A DNA stretch of 64,000 bases from Spartinivicinus marinus (GTDB lineage: Bacteria > Pseudomonadota > Gammaproteobacteria > Pseudomonadales > Zooshikellaceae), in contig NZ_JAPJZK010000001.1 in assembly GCF_026309355.1 (NCBI RefSeq), positions 2,500,501 to 2,564,500 of the forward strand, in the 5' to 3' direction. Made by a program: the position numbers and the translations under genes. Positions 56,300 to 64,000 of this stretch are shown one piece after another. Each line of letters starts with the position of its first letter. Positions within the stretch are counted from its first letter, which is position 1. Below the pieces are notes generated by a model. It searched no databases. It was not told the origin of the DNA and saw only the letters and a list, made by a program, of their open reading frames with translations.

Positions 56300-57040
56300 T
56301 CAAGGACTAAAGCCATGTGTACGCATGATTGCCTTGTCTAAACCTTGCTTTTTCAAAAGAGCAAAGCCTAACTCAAACTCCAGATGAAGCTGGTCTGTAT
56401 TTGGTATTGCCTTAGAAATTACTAGGTGTACAGTAATATCCTTAATCATCAGAGGGTGCTGTTTATACTGATTTGCTAAGGAGGGGAATGCTGTACTGGC
56501 GTAATACTGCATCACTCTACTATCAGCTGTTACTAGGTCTAATCGGTTAATCGTCAAAAGCTTGATATTTTGTTTTGCACTGACATTTTCAAATTTATCT
56601 AGGTATTTTGCATCATTAAATTCATCTGAATAATAATAGCCCCTGACTATACCGATTTTATACTGACTCAGTTCTTGTAGTGAGGTGAAAGATATATTCG
56701 AGGACTTTTTACTATAAAGATATTGCCTGCTATGGCATATCACTGACGAGTATTTAAAATATTGTTCTCTTTCTGGAACATAGTATGCGCCAAGAAGCCC
56801 TTGATACTTCCCCTGTTTAGTGAGTTCAAATGCTCGTTTCCATGAAGTAAAGACAATACGAACTTTTTTACCTTGAGATCGGTAAGCTTCTTTGACTATC
56901 TCAGCGAAAAAACCACCATTTTTAAGCGTATCATCGTAATAGGGGGGCCAAGACTCTGTAGCAAATAAGTAATCATTATCTTCAGCATAAGTAATGTTGA
57001 ATAGAGTGACTAAGCACACAGCCAAAAGGTTTTTTCGCAT
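56300..57040 (-). CDS. periplasmic amino-acid-type solute-binding protein
   Basis: This 246-residue protein has a Sec signal (MRKNLLAVCLVTLFNITYA) and an SBP_bac_3 fold: YLFATESWPPYYDDTLKNGG, GFFAEIVKEAYRSQGKKVRI, then YKIGIVRGYYYSDEF. No ABC permease or ATPase is adjacent. It may be an orphan binding protein or a sensory one, as is common in marine gammaproteobacteria. The ligand is unknown. Confidence 0.85.
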   Translation of the reverse strand: MRKNLLAVCLVTLFNITYAEDNDYLFATESWPPYYDDTLKNGGFFAEIVKEAYRSQGKKVRIVFTSWKRAFELTKQGKYQGLLGAYYVPEREQYFKYSSVICHSRQYLYSKKSSNISFTSLQELSQYKIGIVRGYYYSDEFNDAKYLDKFENVSAKQNIKLLTINRLDLVTADSRVMQYYASTAFPSLANQYKQHPLMIKDITVHLVISKAIPNTDQLHLEFELGFALLKKQGLDKAIMRTHGFSP

Positions 57041-57182
57041 AACTAACTTATAACTACGATTACAACAGTTACTAATACACTATCTAGTGTAGTTCAACCT
57101 TACTTTGCCGTTAGGCAATACAAAGCTGAACTCAAGTAAGAGTCATCTGGTTATTGAAGTTTTGCTAGATACACCACCAGCA

Positions 57183-57866
57183 CTAGAATATCCAGTCATG
57201 GTTGTGTATTGCCTGCCAAACTATAATAGTGCCAACACCACTAAACAGCATACCAGTTGCTATATTAATATATCCTTCAAATTGATTTATCCACTCTTGC
57301 ATCTTTTTTGTTGACAAGAAAACGGCTAACAAAGAAAACCATATAAAAGTCAATAGAAATAATTCAGCAGCAATACCAAGCTTAAGTGATATTGAGCTGC
57401 TGTTGACCACAAAAGCAGATATTAAGCTAATAAAATATACCAATGCTTTAGGATTAAGCAGATTAGTCATTAGACCTGCCAAATAAACCTGCCATATACC
57501 ATCATTTTGTTGCTTTTTATCATCTATGCCCAAACTGGTTATACAGCCAGATTTAACCCTGGCCCATCCTGATTTTAATGCGCCGTACCCTAAATATAGA
57601 AGGTAAACAGCCCCCACTAATTGTAAACCAGTAAATAGCATAGGCTGACTTTTAATAAGCATACTAATCCCAAGAATAGACAGCAAAGTATGTATTAATA
57701 CACCGCTGGCTAAACCCAATGCAGTAATACCAGCAAGCTTTCTGGATAGAATAAGGTTGTCTCTGGAAAGACTGTTTCTTAATACCAGGGCAAAGTCTGG
57801 GCCTGGGCTAATCAAGCCACCTAAATGGATTGAACCCACAGTTATTAACAGCATAACATCAGTCAT
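57183..57866 (-). CDS. LysE/RhtB-family exporter (second)
   Basis: This 227-residue protein has six hydrophobic segments; HLGGLISPGPDFALVLRNSL carries the conserved SPGPD motif, and GLMTNLLNPKALVYFISLI is the second family signature. It follows an AraC-family regulator gene by 111 bp on the same strand, a common regulator-exporter pairing. It belongs to a different branch from the LysE protein at 47237-47845. Confidence 0.9.
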   Translation of the reverse strand: MTDVMLLITVGSIHLGGLISPGPDFALVLRNSLSRDNLILSRKLAGITALGLASGVLIHTLLSILGISMLIKSQPMLFTGLQLVGAVYLLYLGYGALKSGWARVKSGCITSLGIDDKKQQNDGIWQVYLAGLMTNLLNPKALVYFISLISAFVVNSSSISLKLGIAAELFLLTFIWFSLLAVFLSTKKMQEWINQFEGYINIATGMLFSGVGTIIVWQAIHNHDWIF

Positions 57867-57977
57867 TTATTTTCCTATCTTATACTTATGGGCACTTCTA
57901 AAAAAATTATTTTAAGAAAACAATGACAGGAGGGATTGTAAATTATTGCAGATACTGTTTTTAACAGTATCTATGTT

Positions 57978-58793
57978 TTATAGGTGCTGTAAAAGGGAAG
58001 GAGCAATACCAAAGGCCTGCTTAAACGCACGATTAAAGTGGCTTTGGTCATAGAAACCGACAGCTTGGGCTGCATCACAGATAGTAAGGCCTTTTTCTAA
58101 TAGTTTCATACTATGCTCTAACCTCAAGCATTTTAGATATGCGTGAGGAGTAATGTGCATAGCCTGTTTAAATTGACGCAAAAACTGGAAACGGCTTAGC
58201 CCTAATAAATCAGCCAAAGTTTGTAAATGGATTTTACCATCCATATTGGCTACTAAATATTCTTTAATCAAGCTAAGTTGTTGTCCGCTCAATGCAGGTG
58301 AAGCTAAACCAAAAGATGGCTTCCCTTGATAGCGAAGTAAGTCAGCAATACATGCTAACAGCTCTCCATCAATCGCTAATGCAGCACCACCAGACTCCAT
58401 AAGATGATGTAACTGTATAACTTTTTGAAATAACACTGGCTCAGGAACACTTGGCTCGCTGAAAAAAGGCAGCGTTCCTGGTTTATCTGCGATGTCATCT
58501 ACCCAGGTCTGCATCAATGATGGACTAATTGCTAGCACTCTTACTTGGTAGCCTTGCTTCTCCAGGCTATGACCATCATGAGACTCATCAGGGTTGATAA
58601 TAGATACCTGACCAGGAGCCAGATTATAGCTGCTACCACGATGAAAGAAGCACTGGCAACCTTGTTGGACTACACCAATATGATAGTCAAGATGAAAGTG
58701 GCGTTGAAACTGAAACCTTACATAGTGGGCTACACTAAGGTTCAGCCCTTCACAGGATTCCAACTGCCAACGTTTAACTTCATCTGCCTTCAT
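57978..58793 (-). CDS. AraC-family transcriptional regulator
   Basis: This 271-residue protein has an N-terminal cupin-type sensor domain (RHFHLDYHIGVVQQGCQCFF, then NPDESHDGH) and two C-terminal HTH motifs (LQTLADLLGLSRFQFLRQFK and ICDAAQAVGFYDQSHFNRAF, then KQAFGIAPS). The ATG at MKADEVKRW, preceded by GGCGGG, is preferred to the GTG one codon earlier. It probably senses a small metabolite and controls the downstream LysE exporter. Confidence 0.92.
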   Translation of the reverse strand: MKADEVKRWQLESCEGLNLSVAHYVRFQFQRHFHLDYHIGVVQQGCQCFFHRGSSYNLAPGQVSIINPDESHDGHSLEKQGYQVRVLAISPSLMQTWVDDIADKPGTLPFFSEPSVPEPVLFQKVIQLHHLMESGGAALAIDGELLACIADLLRYQGKPSFGLASPALSGQQLSLIKEYLVANMDGKIHLQTLADLLGLSRFQFLRQFKQAMHITPHAYLKCLRLEHSMKLLEKGLTICDAAQAVGFYDQSHFNRAFKQAFGIAPSLLQHL

Positions 58794-58796
58794 CAC

Positions 58797-59379
58797 CCGC
58801 CTTCATCATTACTTGATAAGTATAACTTAAAGGAGTATATCGCTTTGCTTACTATGAGGCTTGTAAAAAATTGCAGAGGAACTGAGCCTAAACTTAGCTC
58901 AAATTTGCATAAACATGCCCATGCTGAAAAATCATATAAAACTCTTTTAAGTTATAGATCACAGTCATTAATCAAAATTCTCATAAAATAATCACATAAT
59001 TTAAAATCATACATTCAACACAATAAAAATAATTTTAAACTACCAACAACTATAATTATTTACAACATCAATTACCTACAACATCAATTACCTACAACAT
59101 CAATTACCTACAACATCAATTACTTATTGTATTTTTAAGATATTGTTTACACAACAATTGGGTACTATATTTTAAATAGTTAAAACCAGTTTTAAAAATG
59201 TGACAACATACATCTTATAAATAGAAAATACGCCTCATCACCAAGAAATCTTAAACTAATAAACTTACAGTTAAATTCAATAGCTCTTTGTTCATACTAC
59301 ACAGACAAATTAATAGATTAGATAGCCTTCGGTTTAAAAACTAACTTTTAGAAAGTGCAGGGCTTGGAGATTAAACATA
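58797..59379. other. AT-rich intergenic region upstream of the GH114-like gene
   Basis: About 580 bp of very AT-rich DNA hold the 16-bp tandem array at 59061-59124 and the promoter of the following gene. Open frames here are overlaps of the AraC gene and show no family resemblance. Confidence 0.45.
59061..59124. repeat. four tandem copies of a 16-bp unit
   Basis: TACAACATCAATTACC occurs four times head to tail (the last ends in T), about 255 bp upstream of the GH114-like start. The near-identity points to recent expansion. It could be an iterated regulator site or a slippage tract. Confidence 0.92.
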
Positions 59380-60954
59380 ATGAAAGCTTTTCCTTATATT
59401 ACATCCTTAGTCTTCTATATACCAATTGCTATAAACACTATAGCAGGGGCTGATACCCTTTACCCCAAACAGCTAGAAGCAATAAAAGGGGCGTTTAGTG
59501 ATGATCAATCGATTAAGGTGCTTAGTAAACTAGACCAAACCGGGAATGAGGATGATTGGTACCGCTACATTGAAGTAAAACCTGATCACGAAAAATTTAA
59601 AGGTTTATTAAAATTTAATTATGAAGAATACGACAAAAACTGTGAAATTAAAGAGTTACGCGTAACACTAAATACACTTGGCGAACCTCTCGAACAACAG
59701 AAACAAGTTGTATCAATTAAAAATTTCAATAGTGATGGCTGGCACCGTCTAGGAATAAACCAGGACGCTAACTCATGGGCTTGGTTTAAACACAGCTATG
59801 TTCTCAATGACAATGTTAATCACTATATTAACGATGATGGTATGGTTGAAGTAATGTTTCATACCAATAATGACTATGATGTAGTAAACATTGATTATGC
59901 AGCAATACAATTACAACCCAGCACTGATTGCGATGATAACCCAACACCCACTCCTAATCCAGACCCAAAACCTAACCCTGGCACAAAAAAAATGACGTTA
60001 AATGAAGCCAAATATTGGGTGTATAAAATACAACACATAAGCAAGAAAGAGCATGAACTAGTTAATAGCCTATTTGATGTTTATGTATTGGAAGTGACAA
60101 CAACCGAGCAAGGAATGGAAGACTACGATATTTCTGGTCTAGTTCAACGCATTAAGCAACACAACATTAAAAAGCGTGGTGTAGAGCCATTAGTGTTAGC
60201 TTATATTGATATAGCCCAAGCGGAACAGTGGCGTTGGTATCATAAAACATCAGCAGACAAAAACATGATTAATCGTTTATCTGTAGGGGATGACCCTAAT
60301 GGTTGGGAGGATATTACCGTTGTTAAATTTTGGGAAAAAGCCTGGGAAGATATTGCTATATATGGCTATAAAGGCAGGAGCCACGTTCAAGAAACGTTAA
60401 AGCACAGCTTTGATGGTATTTATATGGATTGGGTAGAAGCATTTAGTGATGACCGAATTGTCAATATTGTTGGTAATAAAAGTGCCAGTGCTAGCCGAAT
60501 GTTTCAATTTATTGAAAAGATTCGCAACTACGCTCGTTCGCCAGCCACTCCAAACCATAACCCAAACTATTTAATTGTTGCGCAAAATGCTTCAGATTTA
60601 TATGAAGAAGATCGCTCTCGCTACTTAGGTGTAATGGATGCAATTGCTGTAGAAGCCATTTGGTACGATGGTGATAGAGGCTTTGACGATTGGAATGAAG
60701 ACCGAGGTTATAACGTGCCAACCAATGATCTCTACCCTGGATGGACTGAAGAAGTAGAAGAAGACCTGGCTGATATGAAAGGATCACTACCCATATTCTG
60801 CGCAGAGTATGCGCAAGGCAACCTAGCTAAAAAGGTGTACACCAAGCTAGCACCTAACGTATGTATTCCATACGCAACTCGTCGTTCACTTGGAGAAATA
60901 TCAAAAGACTTGCCTCAAGGTTACATCGACAGAATCAATCAACATAATAATTAG
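59380..60954 (+). CDS. secreted GH114-like endo-alpha-1,4-polygalactosaminidase family protein
   Basis: This 524-residue protein has a Sec signal (first ~24 residues, MKAFPYITSLVFYIPIAINT...). A ~160-residue N-terminal beta-rich domain of unknown family follows, then a Pro/Asn/Asp linker (DDNPTPTPNPDPKPNP) and a C-terminal TIM-barrel domain. In the last, VLAYIDIAQAEQWR, then FDGIYMDWVEAF and LPIFCAEYAQ match GH114/TM1410-type hydrolases. These cut galactosamine-containing exopolysaccharides such as fungal or bacterial Pel-like polymers. It stands alone and ends 22 bp before a palindromic terminator. The exact substrate is inference. Confidence 0.82.
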   Translation: MKAFPYITSLVFYIPIAINTIAGADTLYPKQLEAIKGAFSDDQSIKVLSKLDQTGNEDDWYRYIEVKPDHEKFKGLLKFNYEEYDKNCEIKELRVTLNTLGEPLEQQKQVVSIKNFNSDGWHRLGINQDANSWAWFKHSYVLNDNVNHYINDDGMVEVMFHTNNDYDVVNIDYAAIQLQPSTDCDDNPTPTPNPDPKPNPGTKKMTLNEAKYWVYKIQHISKKEHELVNSLFDVYVLEVTTTEQGMEDYDISGLVQRIKQHNIKKRGVEPLVLAYIDIAQAEQWRWYHKTSADKNMINRLSVGDDPNGWEDITVVKFWEKAWEDIAIYGYKGRSHVQETLKHSFDGIYMDWVEAFSDDRIVNIVGNKSASASRMFQFIEKIRNYARSPATPNHNPNYLIVAQNASDLYEEDRSRYLGVMDAIAVEAIWYDGDRGFDDWNEDRGYNVPTNDLYPGWTEEVEEDLADMKGSLPIFCAEYAQGNLAKKVYTKLAPNVCIPYATRRSLGEISKDLPQGYIDRINQHNN

Positions 60955-60976
60955 GCCATAACTCACTTTATTTATA

Positions 60977-61000
60977 CTGGGGCAAGCTTGCCCCAGCTCT
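60977..61000. terminator. palindromic terminator after GH114-like gene
   Basis: A 20-bp perfect palindrome (CTGGGGCAAG and its complement) lies 22 bp after the stop, followed by CTCTTCC. It can form a strong GC-rich hairpin in either direction. Confidence 0.65.
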
Positions 61001-61258
61001 TCCATAGTTTATTACCTCACCCATTACAACAAGAAGCCTACATTTTAGGTATTCTTCCAGTGTAGGTATTTTTACTAACGCCTAAAAATGAATTATGGCT
61101 GATATATGCCAAGAGTCTTTGATATTCTAAAAAACTTGGTTAAAACCATAATATTCCAACATCAGTTTTTCTGTGTCCCCTTGGTAAGCATGCGTGACTC
61201 GTACAAACCTTCCCTGATAGCCTAACCTCAACAGTTATCAGCCTTGTTGAGGATAATA

Positions 61259-61690
61259 ATGACCGAAGCAGCAACCCCCACCGAATCTCCATTAACTCTT
61301 GAGGCAGTGCAAGCCAAGTTTGAGGCCTGGCGACAGCGACCAGGTAAACGTCAACCATTTCCAAAGGCATATTGGCGTGATGTTATTGCACTTCAGGAGT
61401 ACTATAAAATATCAAAAATATTATCCACTTTACGGATCAGCCATGCTCAATTAAGGGTGCAAGAGCAAAGATTAAATGGTAAAGCTAAGTCAACTGAAAG
61501 AGCAGTTCCACCAGCCAATGAGTTTATTAAAGTCGATTTTAGTGGTGAAACAGCAAAATCATCTGCAACAGAGTCATGTTTGCCAGAGACTTTATCCGTT
61601 GAGCTAACGCGGCCTGATGGCACTGTACTAAAGGTGAGTGCAATATCATCACAAGCCGTTGATGCATTAATTACACGGTTTATTGCTTAA
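61259..61690 (+). CDS. tnpA: IS66 accessory protein TnpA
   Basis: This 143-residue protein carries KFEAWRQRPGKRQPFPKAYW near the N-terminus and the ending VELTRPDGTVLKVSAISSQA, typical of IS66 first-frame proteins. GAGG lies 6 nt before the ATG; an upstream TTG frame extension is ignored. It is thought to be a DNA-binding helper needed for transposition. Confidence 0.82.
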   Translation: MTEAATPTESPLTLEAVQAKFEAWRQRPGKRQPFPKAYWRDVIALQEYYKISKILSTLRISHAQLRVQEQRLNGKAKSTERAVPPANEFIKVDFSGETAKSSATESCLPETLSVELTRPDGTVLKVSAISSQAVDALITRFIA

Positions 61691-61694
61691 TATT

Positions 61695-62048
61695 ATGCTG
61701 CAACTAACGCCTCAGCATCGGCTGCTATTGGCAGTAAAACCGGTAGACTTCCGAAAAGGAATCAACAGTCTTATAGCTCTTTGTAAATTGCAATTGAGTG
61801 AAGAAGCCGATTCGGGGACCATTTTTGTCTTTACCAATCGACGTAAAGAAGCGGTTAAATTATTAGTCTACGATGGTCAAGGGTTTTGGCTTTGCATGAA
61901 ACGCTTCTCCCAGGGCAAATTAAAATGGTGGCCAAAGGCTGGTGACACTACTTATAAAATCAGTGCTAAAGAGCTACAAATCCTCTTATATCAAGGCGAC
62001 CCGAGACGCGCTGCCATTATGGAAGATTGGAAATCAGTTGCCGCTTAA
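61695..62048 (+). CDS. tnpB: IS66 accessory protein TnpB (Orf2)
   Basis: This 117-residue protein has the canonical IS66 Orf2 pattern: LAVKPVDFRKGINSLIALCK, then GTIFVFTNRRKEAVKLLVYD, GQGFWLCMKRFSQGKLKWWP and the QILLYQGD end. Its frame is open from within the tnpA stop region. The ATG at 61695 gives a 4-bp gap after the tnpA stop, so translation is coupled. Confidence 0.92.
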   Translation: MLQLTPQHRLLLAVKPVDFRKGINSLIALCKLQLSEEADSGTIFVFTNRRKEAVKLLVYDGQGFWLCMKRFSQGKLKWWPKAGDTTYKISAKELQILLYQGDPRRAAIMEDWKSVAA

Positions 62049-62071
62049 TGGTTTTTAAATGAGTGTGAATA

Positions 62072-63736
62072 TTATGCGGCGAGTGGAGTTTCCTCTACCA
62101 GTGCTTGTAATGTTTGTTGGTAATTCCAGGGCAACCAAGCAAATGGGTCTTGTTTTACTTGCGCTTGGTGTTGCTGTAATGCCGTTAAATAATCAATGGG
62201 GTTAATACCATTCTTTAAAGCAGTATGGATAACACTCATTAATTCACTACCCACTTTGGCACCATTGAGGGTTTTGTGGAATAAGCTGCTTTTCCGAATA
62301 CGGATAGCCAGCTTCAAAGCACGCTCAACTGTATTGGTATCCAACGGTGCACCGACGTGGGTTAAAAACCGAGTCAATGTGTCCCAGCGTTTAAGCCAGT
62401 AGCGGTAGCTTTTCGCTAAGGGCGTTTTAGGCTCTTCTACCGCCAATTGCTGCTCCATCCACTGCTTCATTTCTTCCATCAATGGCTTGCTTCTTTCCTG
62501 ATGGAAAGCCAGTCGGTCTTCAGGGGATAGTGTATGCTTTTTGCAGTGAGCTTCGTTAGCATAAACTTGCCCAACCGTATCCAAGACGAGTGTAGCCTGA
62601 TCAGGATAATCGGCTTCAAGCTCAACAAATTTTCTGCGACCGTGTACAATACAGTGACAGACAATGGTTTCTAAGGCTTTATCAACATTATTCTGAGATA
62701 AGGCATCGCAAGCTTGAAACGGGATAGGTAAATCCTCCTCCCGCTTATTTAATACATCGGTTAGGTTTTGCCCCGCATTTTTGAGGCCGGAGAAAAATAA
62801 ATAGATAGGATGACCTTGATGATCCGCTACCAGACCGGTAGTAAATGTGCCTTTTTTATCTGGCTTATCAGGATTCACCTCCTTACCCGTCATTACTGAT
62901 TGCACTTTGACTGTCGTATCATCCTGAAAGAATAAAGGGCTTTGTGCCCCTAAAATGATGCAGGCATTAAAAACATAAGTCGCGACTTGGTGAACATCAA
63001 CACACAACCCCCATTGAGTCGTATCAGGGATAGGAGCTCCCGTCTGTTGTTGCCACTGAGCAAGTCTATACAGGGGAAGGCCTATTTGGTATTTTAAAAC
63101 AGCAACCATCGCCTTGGCTCGCTCATCATATTTCTCAGTGATATTGATACCAGCAGGCAACGGTGTTGTATAGAGCTCACCGCATAACCCACAACGTAAC
63201 CGTTGTCGCTCATAGCGAATGGCATTGAATAGTTGCCCACCCTCAATTCGGACAAAGACACCAGGCTTCTTGATTTGATAGAGCCTACCGCCACATTGAG
63301 TAGGACAAGGATCACCTGCTGTATAGTCAGGATGACTCAGTTCAACGGTTTCAGCGGCGGTATAAGCACTGGCAGGTAATCGACCATGACCAGGGCATTT
63401 AGGTTTATCTGTCGTATTGGCACTTGACTTAGGCTGGCTGTTGTCAGCCTTATTGGTATCATTATCCTGACTGACGTTACTTTCAATAGATGGCTCATCA
63501 GATTCAGTGGGTGGCTTTTTACTGCGAGAACGTTTCTCTGACTGGATACCAAATGCTTTTTTAAGGTTGTTAATACTGATTTTGGAGAATGTCAGTTGTT
63601 CCTGAAGCCATAAACACAGCTCCAATACACCGATAACTAAAATCTTGTGTGCCTCTGTTAAATTTGACTGCTCAATGGCCAGGCGTAATTGTTCAAAGCC
63701 TTCGACGGTTAGTGTCTCAATTTTGGGTGATTTCAT
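62072..63736 (-). CDS. tnpC: IS66-family transposase TnpC
   Basis: This 554-residue DDE transposase has an N-terminal leucine-rich region. A long Ser/Lys/Asn-rich linker follows (residues 70-115), then a zinc-binding block (GDPCPTQCGGRL...LRCGLCGELY). The catalytic core has QDDTTVKV (first Asp region) and VHGRRKFVE near the second Asp; the Glu region is NTVERALKLAIRIRKSSLFH. The IS66 C-terminal end reads WLPWNY. It is full length. Orientation is opposite to tnpA-tnpB, which is not the usual IS66 order. Confidence 0.92.
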   Translation of the reverse strand: MKSPKIETLTVEGFEQLRLAIEQSNLTEAHKILVIGVLELCLWLQEQLTFSKISINNLKKAFGIQSEKRSRSKKPPTESDEPSIESNVSQDNDTNKADNSQPKSSANTTDKPKCPGHGRLPASAYTAAETVELSHPDYTAGDPCPTQCGGRLYQIKKPGVFVRIEGGQLFNAIRYERQRLRCGLCGELYTTPLPAGINITEKYDERAKAMVAVLKYQIGLPLYRLAQWQQQTGAPIPDTTQWGLCVDVHQVATYVFNACIILGAQSPLFFQDDTTVKVQSVMTGKEVNPDKPDKKGTFTTGLVADHQGHPIYLFFSGLKNAGQNLTDVLNKREEDLPIPFQACDALSQNNVDKALETIVCHCIVHGRRKFVELEADYPDQATLVLDTVGQVYANEAHCKKHTLSPEDRLAFHQERSKPLMEEMKQWMEQQLAVEEPKTPLAKSYRYWLKRWDTLTRFLTHVGAPLDTNTVERALKLAIRIRKSSLFHKTLNGAKVGSELMSVIHTALKNGINPIDYLTALQQHQAQVKQDPFAWLPWNYQQTLQALVEETPLAA

Positions 63737-63936
63737 TACAACGATAAACGGCTGTCAACTAGATGTGAGCAGCGTACTAGAGCGGATAGGTGATTGAATA
63801 GACGATATTAATCGTATAATGTGTAAGTTATTTACTGTTATAGTCGTGAGCTTTAAAGGGGTAGAGGTTTCAGTCAAAATAAGGCCGCAACGGGTACATC
63901 ATACTGATGTTTATTAAAAGCTAGTGAGCAAATTAT

Positions 63937-64000
63937 ATGAGCAACTACACTAAAGATCATGAATTCTTCAAGCGAGCAGACGAAATAATTAGTCTTGCTA
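63937..64000 (+). CDS. 5' end of a small gene, DUF3144-like (partial)
   Basis: ATG is followed by 20 further codons (MSNYTKDHEFFKRADEIISL, then A) that run off the window. The pattern of an acidic/aromatic start, FF.RAD..I.LA, resembles the N-terminus of DUF3144 proteins, a small uncharacterised family. No strong ribosome site is seen. The 200 bp between it and tnpC contain no other gene. Confidence 0.5.
   Translation, partial: MSNYTKDHEFFKRADEIISLA

Larger units (their letters stand above)
61259..63736. mobile_element. IS66-family insertion sequence with inverted tnpC
   Basis: tnpA and tnpB lie on the + strand in their usual overlapping order. The transposase gene tnpC, normally next on the same strand, is on the minus strand and its stop is 23 bp from the tnpB stop. 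The boundaries are not resolved: GTAAGC at 61184, like the start of IS66 ends, may be the left tip, but I find no matching right end before the window closes. All three frames are intact. Confidence 0.8.

Noticed and set aside
58545-58991. 148-residue + strand frame over the AraC start
   Set aside because: It is mostly antisense to the AraC gene and shows no family features in its unique part.
59061-59124. CRISPR array
   Set aside because: The units are directly abutting 16-mers with no spacers, and no cas genes are nearby.

Overview
This 64-kb window is a chromosomal segment of a gammaproteobacterium with AT-rich DNA. The block mnmG-rsmG-parA-parB-atpIBEFHAGDC-glmU-glmS is the arrangement found near the replication origin in gammaproteobacteria. 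A marine Oceanospirillales-type organism is my best guess. Three things suggest it: the mix of transporter and MocR genes, the vibriolysin-like secreted protease, and the intergenic repeat style. This is inference from gene content, not a database match.

Layout. 1-610: debris of two toxin-antitoxin systems (a VapC tail and a Phd/YefM head). 596-4961: glutaredoxin; an ArsR-GST operon with a perfect palindromic operator; a flavohaemoglobin gene (hmp) behind a clear NsrR-like site; and a class 3 lipase. 5197-8890: a Tat-exported multicopper oxidase and, converging on it, a secreted M4 metalloprotease with a Pro-Asn repeat linker and a ricin-type lectin tail. The 290 bp between them is almost entirely inverted-repeat structure. 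8981-9839: an AT-rich gap with three co-oriented DnaA boxes just before mnmG, a credible oriC. 9840-25615: the housekeeping block, all on the + strand as expected for a leading strand leaving that origin.

26065-35553: a type I restriction-modification operon inserted directly downstream of glmS, in the order hsdR-hsdS-(AlbA_2/ATPase-like gene)-hsdM. It is followed by a 643-residue protein with a SAP-like head and a helicase-associated C-terminal fold but no helicase motor. This five-gene block is the most likely place for an under-described defence module. 35905-47026: a metaxin-like GST, a YjiH-family membrane protein, and a 956-residue ACP/fatty-acyl-AMP-ligase/acyltransferase fusion. Next come a lipoprotein whose C-terminus is a type IV pilin-like module without its leader, and an MBOAT/SGNH acyltransferase pair.

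47237-55804: two neighbouring MocR-regulator/exporter modules (LysE plus a DUF1127 small protein; EamA), then an MscS-RimB-like-RimK-AstE-like operon. 56043-60954: cold-shock protein, periplasmic binding protein, AraC/LysE pair, and a secreted GH114-like hydrolase. 61259-63736: an IS66-family element in which tnpC is inverted relative to tnpA-tnpB. The window ends in the first codons of a small gene (DUF3144-like).

A dispersed intergenic repeat of about 125 bp occurs three times (6735-6861, 19066-19192, 35689-35811). Its central hairpin shows compensatory base changes. A 70-bp termini-only version lies at 22169-22238. No rRNA, tRNA or CRISPR array was recognised.
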